6,694 nucleotides of DNA from Flavobacteriales bacterium UBA2426 (GTDB lineage: Bacteria > Bacteroidota > Bacteroidia > Flavobacteriales_F > PHOS-HE28). Of the stretch, positions 1-6,018 are shown in pieces. The DNA is taken from positions 4,870 to 11,563 of the forward strand of contig DDRC01000166.1 of NCBI GenBank assembly GCA_002342985.1, in the 5' to 3' direction. The first letter of the stretch is position 1. Each line of letters begins with the position of its first letter. The position numbers and the translations under genes are program-made. The notes beneath the pieces are model-generated. The model searched no databases. It saw only the letters and a program-made list of their open reading frames with translations, and was not told the DNA's origin.

Positions 1-1
1 C

Positions 2-385
2 TACAAGGACGCGCAACGTGCCGAGCGCGAATTCGCACGCAGCATCGAACGCTTCGGGCCGAACGAGCGGAACGCCCTCACTCTCCTCGACACCATCGTA
101 AGGGTCAACCTGATCAACGACGAGGAGCGCGAGCTGGTGCGGGCGGGCGTACAGGCCGTGAAAGAGGGCAAGTTCCAGCAGCTCCAGCGCGAGTTGAACG
201 CCTTGCGCCGCACTTGGAAGAAGAACGGCCTGGCCAGCGAGGTTGCGACAAACACCTGCATGCGGATCCTGCGCAAGTATCCGCTCAATGGAAACGGCAA
301 CGGAGACACTCGGCCAGAGGTGGATCCGCGCATTCTGCTCAGCTACGATGAGCCAACCATCATCATTTCCGAGACCTTCGCCTGA
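2..385 (+). CDS. C-terminal part of a probable defence helicase (5' end outside window)
   Basis: The frame is open from the left edge and ends in TGA at 383-385, giving 127 residues of a longer protein. No catalytic motif is present in this piece. It is charged and helical (residues 1-95, rich in Glu, Arg, Lys and Gln, e.g. EFARSIERFGPNERNALTLL), followed by a Gly/Asn linker (NGNGNGD) and a closing strand-like segment, EPTIIISETFA. The helicase suggestion is inference: a helical tail ending in an III-SE-F motif, placed just before an Eco57I-class methylase, fits the C-termini of SNF2/DEAD-type helicases in restriction and DISARM-like operons as I recall them. The stop codon shares its A with the next gene's ATG (TGATG), so the two are translationally coupled. 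It could also be another large subunit of the same system. The upstream sequence with Walker A/B motifs would settle this. Confidence 0.6.
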   Translation, partial: YKDAQRAEREFARSIERFGPNERNALTLLDTIVRVNLINDEERELVRAGVQAVKEGKFQQLQRELNALRRTWKKNGLASEVATNTCMRILRKYPLNGNGNGDTRPEVDPRILLSYDEPTIIISETFA

Positions 386-3300
386 TGGCTGATACAGATT
401 TGATCCGCGCCGCGCTCAATGCTGATTACCAGCGCGACCGCTTTACCGGGTTGCTCGATTCCATCTTCAATGATGGCGCCACCCGCCTTACCTGGCTGCC
501 TGCCCCGGTCGATATGCCGCTCACCACCGCATCCGGCCAGCACCGTGCGAAACGCCTGACAGAGCTGGGCGAAATCGAACTGGACGACAAGCGGCGGATC
601 CGCGTATTCGAGGGCGAGGTCCACAACACCCGCATCGCGGACAACCGGCGCGGATTGCAGGAGCTGATCAAGGACAAACTGGTGCCCAACGAGAAGGACG
701 GTGTGTTCGCCGCGTTCTATGCCAGCGACCAGGCCGAATGGCGCTTCACCTTCGTGAGCCGATGGGAATTTCCCGATGAGGCCAGCGGCAAACTGGTGGA
801 GCACAAGACGCACCACAAGCGCTTCACCTACGTGCTGGGGGCCAATGAGAGCTGCCGCACGGCCATTGAGCGATTCGCTGAACTGGCGGGCAAACCCAAG
901 GACCTGCGCCATGTGGCCCTGGCTTTTTCCGTTTCCCGCATCAGCACTGAGTTCTTCAAGGAGTACAACACGCACTACAAGGCCTTCACGGAGCACTTGG
1001 CCGGTACCGAGGAACTGCGCGCGGTGTTCGGCATCCCGAAGCTGAAGGACAAGGCCGTCAACTTCGCCGCCGAGAAGCCCATCCGGGACTTCACCAAGAA
1101 GCTTCTCGGCCGCATCGTCTTCCTCTACTTCCTGCAGAAGAAGGGCTGGATCGGCGCGCCTGATGATGACGGATCATGGAGCCAAGGCAGCCGCCGCTTC
1201 CTGAGCGAACTGTTCGAGCAAAGCGACCGCGAGAGCGATTTCTACCAGAAGTACCTCTGCGAGCTCTTCTTCCACACGCTCAACACGGACGCTGAAAAGC
1301 GGCCCGGTTTGTTATACAAGGTGGGCCGCAAGAGCTTCGGTAAGGTGCCCTACCTGAACGGTGGCCTGTTCGACAAGGACTTCGACCAGGTTGAGGCACT
1401 CAGCTTCCCCCGAAGGCTCTGGCAGGAGCTCTTTGCCTTTTTCGATGGCTACAACTTCACCATCATCGAAGACAGTCCAGAGGAACGTGAGATCGCCGTG
1501 GACCCCGAACTGCTCGGGCACGTGTTCGAGCAGCTCATCGACGAGAATGAGAAGAAGAAGAAGGGCACCTACTACACCCCCAAGGAAGTGGTGCATTTCA
1601 TGGCGCATGAGAGCCTGGTGCTCTACCTGCGCACAAGTATGGGCCTGAAGGACAGCGACACGGATGCGCTGAAGGCCCTTGACGAGTTCGTGCGCTTCAA
1701 GGACATCAGCCGCTGGGTGCAACAGAACGCGCGGCGGATGGATGCCCTGCTGGACAGCGTGAAGATCTGCGACCCCGCCATCGGCTCCGGCGCCTTCCCG
1801 ATGGGCATGCTGCTGGAGATCTACCAACTGAAGCGCCACCTCTATTCGCTGATCGACCCGCTGGGCAATGCCAAACCCTTCGTGCCCATCGAGGTGAAGG
1901 AGAACATCATCCGGAACAGCATTTACGGGGTGGACCTGGACAAGGGCGCCATCGATATCGCCAGCCTGCGCTTCTGGCTCAGCCTGATCGTGGAGGCCAA
2001 CGAGCCGCGCCCCTTGCCGAACCTGGACTACAAATTCATGCAGGGCAACAGCCTGCGCGAGGAGTTCCGAGGCATCCCCTTGCACATCGAGCGGGAGCGC
2101 AAGCAGGTGCAGGTATTCGACAAGGACCTCTTCGGTAACGCGGTGCGCGCCCAATTGAGCATCATCGACGTGCTGAAGGACAAGGCCGGCAACGTCATCG
2201 ATGTGCTCAACCTGAAGGAGAAGCTCTTCGACAGCCACGACCCGGAGGAAAAGCGCGCCATCCACCAGGACCTTGACCGTGCCGAGCGGCAGGTGCTCCA
2301 GTTCGCGATAGAGGCACTGACGAGCGACCTTGAGCGTGAGTTGGAGAAGCTCGAAGACACCTTCAAGAAGGATAGCCGGCAGGTGTCTGCCGCGCAGCGG
2401 CGTAGGCTGGAAGAGAAGCTGAGGACCAAGAGCGCACCGATACAGCAACGCTTGTCCTTCGTGAAGGACACTGGTACCGAGCTGGCTGCCATGGATCCCT
2501 ACGAGAAGCAGTGGTTTTTGTGGCACCTCTATTTCGGCGATGTGCTGGACGCGGGCGGCTTCGACATCGTGGTGGCCAATCCACCTTATGTAGAAGACAC
2601 CGAGTTCGCTGACGTCAAGGACCGCTTGGGCTTGGGTAGCTGTGACCTCTATGGTCTGTTCACCAGCCTGGCATTGCAAAAGTTGGTGAGACAGGAAAGT
2701 GGGGTAGTAGTCTTCATCACGAGCGATACCTGGCTCACCATCGGCAGCCATAAGGAGTTGCGAAAACAGGTACTGGGCCGTGAGCTCCGTACCGTGGCTC
2801 GCTTGCATGCCGACACGTTCGACGCCACGGTGAACAGTTGCATCTTCAGCGTGGTGAACCGCCCCCTGCCACCGCCTCCATGGTGGTCCTACCATCACGA
2901 GAAACTGCTGCCCATGCGCAAGGCCCACGCCCGCGCCAAGGCCATCGCCGATGCGGAGCGGGCCGAACGAGCAAAGAAGAACGCGAGCGTGGTGATGGAG
3001 CCCGGCGATGCCGACGCGCACTTGGAGAAGCAACTTTCCCAATGCGAAGCGGAGTACGCCACGCTCATCAAGGACTGGAAGCCGGACGGCCATGCCATAC
3101 TGGCCGCCGACCTCACCAACCTGAGCACGCGCAAGGAACTGCCCGAGTTCCGCGAGAAGCTCTACCACCTGCCGCGCTATGTGGGCGACTACACCACGGG
3201 CTATGCCGTGTACCGCTATCCGCAGCAGCTCATCTGCACCAGCAGCCACCTGCCCATCTTCACCGCCAGCCCCAAGCTCTTCGGGCTGATGAACGACATG

Positions 3301-4818
3301 ACCTGCGCTACCGTGCCGCGTACCATCGGCGGCAAGCAGGTGCAGGTGCGCTTGGTACCCATGAATGGCGAGACCGTGGAACTGGTGCGGTTCGGAGACC
3401 TTGCCGAGGTGAACCAAGGCTTGGCGACCGGGGACAACGACGCGTATCTGTTCCAAGTGGCCACGGCGCGTGGCACCTACCGGGACATTGACAACTTCCG
3501 GCAATTCCTGCTCACCGATGCTGACCTGGAGAAGATCCGGGGCAATGAGGCCCTTAGGCAAAGGGTGGTGGCGAAGGGCATCCACAAGAGCAAGGATGAA
3601 AAGGGGTTTGAAAAAGACCGCTGGTTCGGAGGGCGGTACATCATTCCATACGACAAAGGCGGGGAGGCTAAAACCTCTGAAGGCTTTTTGCCCAACTACC
3701 ACGTACCTACCGAGTACTTCATCGATTGGAGTACATGGGCGGTGCATCGGATGCTGACGCTTACAACGAAGCAACGGAATAGGTTGAATGGGAAGACTGG
3801 GGGAGATGATAAGCTTTGCTCACGTTTCCAAAACTCAGATAGCTACTTCCTATCGTCGATCACTTGTTCACGTGTTGGTAAGTACAGCCCCACTTATCGT
3901 TGGGCGTCGGATACGGTGTACGATTCTGGCTGCAACAACATCTTCTGCGACACTTACCCAAAGGAGGACCTGATCGCCCTGCTCGCATCGAAAATGTGGC
4001 GCTTCAAGTTCATCGAGTTCGTGAACCACACCGTGAACTCCCAGACGGACGACAACGACATGCTGCCGCTGATCGCACCGGGGGCCTATTCCTTCAGCAA
4101 GCCGGTAGGCGCCATCGTGGCCAAGCAGAAGGAAGACCGCTACTACAAATACATGGAGGCAGAGCAGAAGATCATTGACGCGATGATCTTCGACCTGTAC
4201 CACCTGTCCATGGAGGACGTGCAGGAGATCGAGACGTGGTGGGCGCGTCGCTATCCCGCCTTGGCACGCTTCGCCGACGTTCGCCCGCACATCAAGCGGG
4301 CCGACCATGCCGAGCAGGAGAAGCGCAGCCGCGATGCCATCGCCCAAGGCGAGAACAAATACGTGGAGTTCAAGAGCAGCTTGCGGTGGGATGTGCGGCA
4401 CAACCAGGTGAACAAAGGGCTGGAGCATGAGGTGGCGAAGACCCTGTCGGCCTTCCTCAATTCCGAAGGCGGCACCCTGTTCATGGGAGTGAACGACAAA
4501 GGCGAAGTCCTCGGCCTGGAAACCACGGACTACAAGGGCATCGGCGGCAAGGAGGTGAAGTGGGACGCCTGGCAGCTGCAGTTCGACAACGTGGTGAAGA
4601 ACTACCTGGGCGATGCGGTGCAGGGCCTGATGGAGCGGCCCATCCCCGTGGAGTTGGATGGCCGCACGGTAGTGGCGGTTACGGTGAAAGGTCGCTTCGC
4701 CCAGCCCGTGATGCTGAAGAATGGCGACCAGGAGGAGTTCTGGATAAGGCGCAGCGCGAGCAGCACGAGGCTGGGGGTAAAAGATGCTGTGGCGTACATC
4801 AAGCAGGTGTGGGGGTAA
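385..4818 (+). CDS. Eco57I/PglX-like adenine-N6 DNA methyltransferase with C-terminal AlbA_2 domain
   Basis: This 1477-residue cytoplasmic protein should methylate adenine N6 in DNA using S-adenosylmethionine. Residues 1-330 form an N-terminal region with two stretches usual in this class: FSVSRISTEFFKEY, and LLGRIVFLYFLQKKGW near 240-258. GTYYTPKEVV follows at 394-403, the SAM-binding motif I DPAIGSGAFP at 463-472, and the catalytic motif IV NPPY at 732-735. A charged helical insert (about 609-694) separates the two motifs. Target-recognition sequences run from about 950 to 1250, with VNQGLATGDND near 1009, FGGRYIIPYDKGG near 1082, and a closing HTVNSQTDDNDMLPL. Residues about 1320-1477 are an AlbA_2 (Schlafen-type) domain, with KYVEFKSS at 1325-1332 and LNSEGGTLFMGV at 1358-1369. 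No nuclease motif is evident, so it may modify only, with another subunit restricting. ATG at 385 overlaps the previous stop, and no Shine-Dalgarno is visible. The family call is very secure; the system assignment is not. Confidence 0.95.
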   Translation: MADTDLIRAALNADYQRDRFTGLLDSIFNDGATRLTWLPAPVDMPLTTASGQHRAKRLTELGEIELDDKRRIRVFEGEVHNTRIADNRRGLQELIKDKLVPNEKDGVFAAFYASDQAEWRFTFVSRWEFPDEASGKLVEHKTHHKRFTYVLGANESCRTAIERFAELAGKPKDLRHVALAFSVSRISTEFFKEYNTHYKAFTEHLAGTEELRAVFGIPKLKDKAVNFAAEKPIRDFTKKLLGRIVFLYFLQKKGWIGAPDDDGSWSQGSRRFLSELFEQSDRESDFYQKYLCELFFHTLNTDAEKRPGLLYKVGRKSFGKVPYLNGGLFDKDFDQVEALSFPRRLWQELFAFFDGYNFTIIEDSPEEREIAVDPELLGHVFEQLIDENEKKKKGTYYTPKEVVHFMAHESLVLYLRTSMGLKDSDTDALKALDEFVRFKDISRWVQQNARRMDALLDSVKICDPAIGSGAFPMGMLLEIYQLKRHLYSLIDPLGNAKPFVPIEVKENIIRNSIYGVDLDKGAIDIASLRFWLSLIVEANEPRPLPNLDYKFMQGNSLREEFRGIPLHIERERKQVQVFDKDLFGNAVRAQLSIIDVLKDKAGNVIDVLNLKEKLFDSHDPEEKRAIHQDLDRAERQVLQFAIEALTSDLERELEKLEDTFKKDSRQVSAAQRRRLEEKLRTKSAPIQQRLSFVKDTGTELAAMDPYEKQWFLWHLYFGDVLDAGGFDIVVANPPYVEDTEFADVKDRLGLGSCDLYGLFTSLALQKLVRQESGVVVFITSDTWLTIGSHKELRKQVLGRELRTVARLHADTFDATVNSCIFSVVNRPLPPPPWWSYHHEKLLPMRKAHARAKAIADAERAERAKKNASVVMEPGDADAHLEKQLSQCEAEYATLIKDWKPDGHAILAADLTNLSTRKELPEFREKLYHLPRYVGDYTTGYAVYRYPQQLICTSSHLPIFTASPKLFGLMNDMTCATVPRTIGGKQVQVRLVPMNGETVELVRFGDLAEVNQGLATGDNDAYLFQVATARGTYRDIDNFRQFLLTDADLEKIRGNEALRQRVVAKGIHKSKDEKGFEKDRWFGGRYIIPYDKGGEAKTSEGFLPNYHVPTEYFIDWSTWAVHRMLTLTTKQRNRLNGKTGGDDKLCSRFQNSDSYFLSSITCSRVGKYSPTYRWASDTVYDSGCNNIFCDTYPKEDLIALLASKMWRFKFIEFVNHTVNSQTDDNDMLPLIAPGAYSFSKPVGAIVAKQKEDRYYKYMEAEQKIIDAMIFDLYHLSMEDVQEIETWWARRYPALARFADVRPHIKRADHAEQEKRSRDAIAQGENKYVEFKSSLRWDVRHNQVNKGLEHEVAKTLSAFLNSEGGTLFMGVNDKGEVLGLETTDYKGIGGKEVKWDAWQLQFDNVVKNYLGDAVQGLMERPIPVELDGRTVVAVTVKGRFAQPVMLKNGDQEEFWIRRSASSTRLGVKDAVAYIKQVWG

Positions 4819-4873
4819 TGGACGATTTCGAGAAGGCCCACCCCGACGTGTGGAACATCCTGCTGCAGGTGTA

Positions 4874-4892
4874 GGTGTGTTGACCACCAAGC
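4874..4892 (+). repeat. Left terminal inverted repeat
   Basis: This 19-base arm matches the reverse complement of 5017-5035 with one mismatch (A at 4886 faces C at 5023 rather than a G-C pairing partner). It is preceded by GTGTA at the end of the first clpB segment. Weaker similarity between the two ends may continue inward to about 30 bases. Confidence 0.85.
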
Positions 4893-4966
4893 CCGCTTGT
4901 TGGCTCCGGCCCCTTTCTCCATTCTGCCGCGTTGGACCGCTTCGCCGCAGCCACCGCTGCGCCGTG

Positions 4967-5001
4967 CGCGATCCGCCTTGCATAAAGAAGAAATGATCGC
5001 G
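4967..5001. repeat. Internal inverted repeat of the clpB insertion element
   Basis: CGCGATC (4967-4973) pairs with GATCGCG (4995-5001) over 7 bp, with a 21-base A-rich loop. An overlapping alternative pairs GATCCGC (4970-4976) with GCGGATC (4999-5005). The two foldings exclude each other. It may simply be part of the fold of a self-complementary element. Confidence 0.45.
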
Positions 5002-5016
5002 GATCCACTTCAACCA

Positions 5017-5035
5017 GCTTGGCGGTCAACACACC
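5017..5035 (-). repeat. Right terminal inverted repeat
   Basis: This is the partner of the arm at 4874-4892. The clpB reading resumes almost at once after it (AAC GAT GGC CGC from 5037), which fixes the right boundary to within one or two bases. Confidence 0.85.
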
Positions 5036-5201
5036 GAACGATGGCCGCCTCACCGACAACAAGGGCCGGGTGGTAAACTTCAAGAACACGCTCATCATCA
5101 TGACGAGCAACATCGGCTCGCACATCATCCAGGAGAACTTCGAGGATCTTGAGCGGAAAGATGTGGACGCCGTGGTGGAGAAGACCCAGCGCGAGGTGAT
5201 G

Positions 5202-5221
5202 GATCCCGCTTCGCGGGAACC
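5202..5221. repeat. Palindrome 1 in clpB (TCCCGC-TTC-GCGGGA)
   Basis: The stem TCCCGC (5204-5209) / GCGGGA (5213-5218) closes a 3-base loop; GG/CC outside an A-A mismatch could extend it. It lies between clpB codons for REVMD and TVRPEF. Fourteen bases stand where the family usually has about four residues (E. coli VVSH), so the frame shifts by +2 between clpB segments b and c. Confidence 0.85.
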
Positions 5222-5285
5222 GTGCGCCCCGAGTTCCTCAACCGCGTGGACGAGCTGATCATGTTCCGTCCGCTGAGCCACAGCG

Positions 5286-5307
5286 ATCCCGCCGTGCGGG
5301 ACAGGTC
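5286..5307. repeat. Palindrome 2 in clpB (TCCCGC-CGT-GCGGGA)
   Basis: The stem TCCCGC (5287-5292) / GCGGGA (5296-5301) has a CGT loop and is followed by CAGGTC. Taking out 20 bases (5288-5307) leaves SHSD-V-REIVK-LQL, with the same number of residues between the PL and IQL/LQL landmarks as in E. coli ClpB. This looks like a clean 20-base insertion that shifts the frame by +2. Confidence 0.85.
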
Positions 5308-5553
5308 GTGCGCGAGATCGTGAAGCTGCAGTTGCACCAGTTGCTCGCCAAGCTGGAAGAAAAGGGCTACCAGCTGATCCCGAGCGAAGAGCTCATCGAG
5401 CACATCGGCTCAGCAGGCTTCGACCCGCAATTCGGTGCGCGCCCCGTGAAGCGTCTCATCCAGAAAGAACTCCTCAATGAGATGAGTCGGCAGATCATCG
5501 CGGGCACAATGGAACAGGGTGTGGAGCAGGTGATCGACGTGTTCGATGGGAAG

Positions 5554-5577
5554 ATCCCCGCTGTGGCGGGGCAGGCT
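5554..5577. repeat. Palindrome 3 in clpB (CCCCGC-TGTG-GCGGGG)
   Basis: The stem CCCCGC (5556-5561) / GCGGGG (5566-5571) has a TGTG loop and is followed by CAGGCT, closely matching CAGGTC after palindrome 2. In the reading frame it adds I-P-A-V-A-G-Q-A between VFDGK and VVRKP. This copy keeps the frame, unlike the first two. Confidence 0.8.
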
Positions 5578-5640
5578 GTGGTGCGCAAGCCCGTGACTGC
5601 GAAGGGGGCGGAGAAAGCGCGTGTACGGGAAGGCGAAGAA

Positions 5641-5669
5641 GTCCGCTGTCGCCTGAAGCTTTGGCGGAC
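5641..5669. repeat. Fourth, looser hairpin at the clpB tail
   Basis: GTCCGC (5641-5646) pairs with GCGGAC (5664-5669) around a 17-base loop. Inside, CGCC (5650-5653) pairs with GGCG (5663-5666) as an alternative, with AAGCTT in the loop. It has no T-run, so it is a poor intrinsic terminator. It differs in sequence from palindromes 1-3 but resembles them in GC-rich arms and in sitting within the clpB remnant. Confidence 0.5.
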
Positions 5670-5718
5670 GAAGGAGGCGCAGGCGCGACGGTCAAGCCTG
5701 ACGTACATTCGTGATGCC

Positions 5719-6018
5719 ATGAGCACCGAAAGTCTGCGGAACGAGCTGATCGCTTGGATCAGCAAACTGGACGACCAGGGTCTGCTGAAGGCGCTATGGG
5801 GCTTCAAGAAACTGCTGCAGGGCAAAGGCAGCAAAGAGCCCCTGACGAACGAGGAGCGTGAAGCCATCGCGTCACGGCTTGGACCAGGTGCTGAAGAAGC
5901 CGACCGCGCATTCTGGCAGCAAATATCCTCGGCAGGCCTGGAGCGTGCCTACGGTGCGAACGAGCCGGATATCAGCGGCATCACCCTGCTCGAACCCAAT
6001 CCAGAATACGGCAAGTGA
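5719..6018 (+). CDS. Putative antitoxin of a PemK/MazF-type pair
   Basis: This 99-residue protein precedes and overlaps the toxin gene by four bases (GTGA at 6015-6018), the standard antitoxin-first layout; it is expected to bind the toxin and repress the shared promoter. The N-terminal half (STESLRNELIAWISKLDDQG) is helical and resembles the dimerising N-termini of small Bacteroidota antitoxins. A polar linker and the tail ISGITLLEPNPEYGK follow; tails of this kind wrap the toxin in MazE-like proteins. I do not recognise the exact family. ATG 5719 was chosen because the sequence starting there looks like a native N-terminus. The frame is open upstream into clpB to GTG 5308, which would give a 236-residue fusion with no parallel I know of. 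AAGGAGG at 5671-5677 is too far upstream to serve this ATG. TACATTCG at 5704-5711 resembles the Bacteroidota -7 box TAnnTTTG, but no fitting -33 TTTG is visible. Confidence 0.72.
   Translation: MSTESLRNELIAWISKLDDQGLLKALWGFKKLLQGKGSKEPLTNEEREAIASRLGPGAEEADRAFWQQISSAGLERAYGANEPDISGITLLEPNPEYGK

Larger units (their letters stand above)
4874..5035. mobile_element. 162-bp MITE-like element with 19-bp terminal inverted repeats
   Basis: The ends are GGTGTGTTGACCACCAAGC (4874-4892) and GCTTGGCGGTCAACACACC (5017-5035), which are reverse complements at 18 of 19 positions. The element sits inside clpB between codons for LLQV and DGRLTD. Removing exactly 162 bases restores the frame as CAG GTG TAG AAC GAT GGC, against an expected Q-V-L-D-D-G, so the boundaries are close to exact. 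No target-site duplication is seen. The inside has no credible ORF; it is GC-rich with an inverted pair, CGCGATC (4967-4973) and GATCGCG (4995-5001). It is too short to encode a transposase, so it would depend on one elsewhere. Another possibility is a structured repeat that is not transposed by a classical transposase. Confidence 0.75.
4818..5656 (+). pseudogene. clpB: clpB 3' remnant, frameshifted and interrupted
   Basis: This is the decayed C-terminal third of the ClpB disaggregase (Hsp100, AAA+ hexamer working with DnaK). Segment a (4818-4871) reads DDFEKAHPDVWNILLQV, starting at the Walker B region of the second ATPase domain with DE-I changed to DD-F. A stop and the inverted-repeat element follow. 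Segment b (about 5036-5204) contains [16 protein letters not shown] and IIQENFE. Segment c (5219-5287, next frame) contains [12 protein letters not shown] with the expected arginine-finger region. Segment d (5302 onward, third frame) contains GFDPQFGARPVKR, the sensor-2 motif, then the D2 small-domain end VIDVFDGK. Three palindromes separate or interrupt b, c and d. A shifted frame after 5629 would give a Lys/Ala tail (KAKKSAVA) ending in TGA at 5654-5656, perhaps the original stop. The N-terminal domain, first ATPase domain and middle domain are absent, so no working ClpB can be made here. The family identity is very secure. Confidence 0.93.

Noticed and set aside
343..996. 217-codon open frame on the - strand
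   Set aside because: It is antisense to the N-terminal region of the methylase, with no recognisable domain.
2838..3491. 217-codon + strand frame inside the methylase
   Set aside because: It is an out-of-frame shadow rich in Arg, Pro, Ala and His. The overlapping methylase frame is continuous and carries family features.
1312..3774. 820-codon open frame on the - strand
   Set aside because: It lies wholly antisense to the methylase, whose motifs (TYYTPKEVV, DPAIGSGAFP, NPPY) fix the + strand frame. Its composition (His, Leu, Val, Gln runs) is typical of the reverse of GC-rich coding DNA.
4818..4874. Short independent gene starting at ATG 4818
   Set aside because: The 18 codons are a recognisable clpB piece ended by the element's edge, not a small gene.
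3868..5013. 381-codon open frame on the - strand
   Set aside because: It is antisense to the methylase C-terminus, the clpB fragment and the inverted-repeat element. It crosses unrelated units and shows no family motif.
4860..5045. Target-site duplication around the 162-bp element
   Set aside because: The flanks GTGTA and GAACGAT share no duplicated bases. A TA dinucleotide duplication was considered, but the right flank begins GA and would break the clpB frame.
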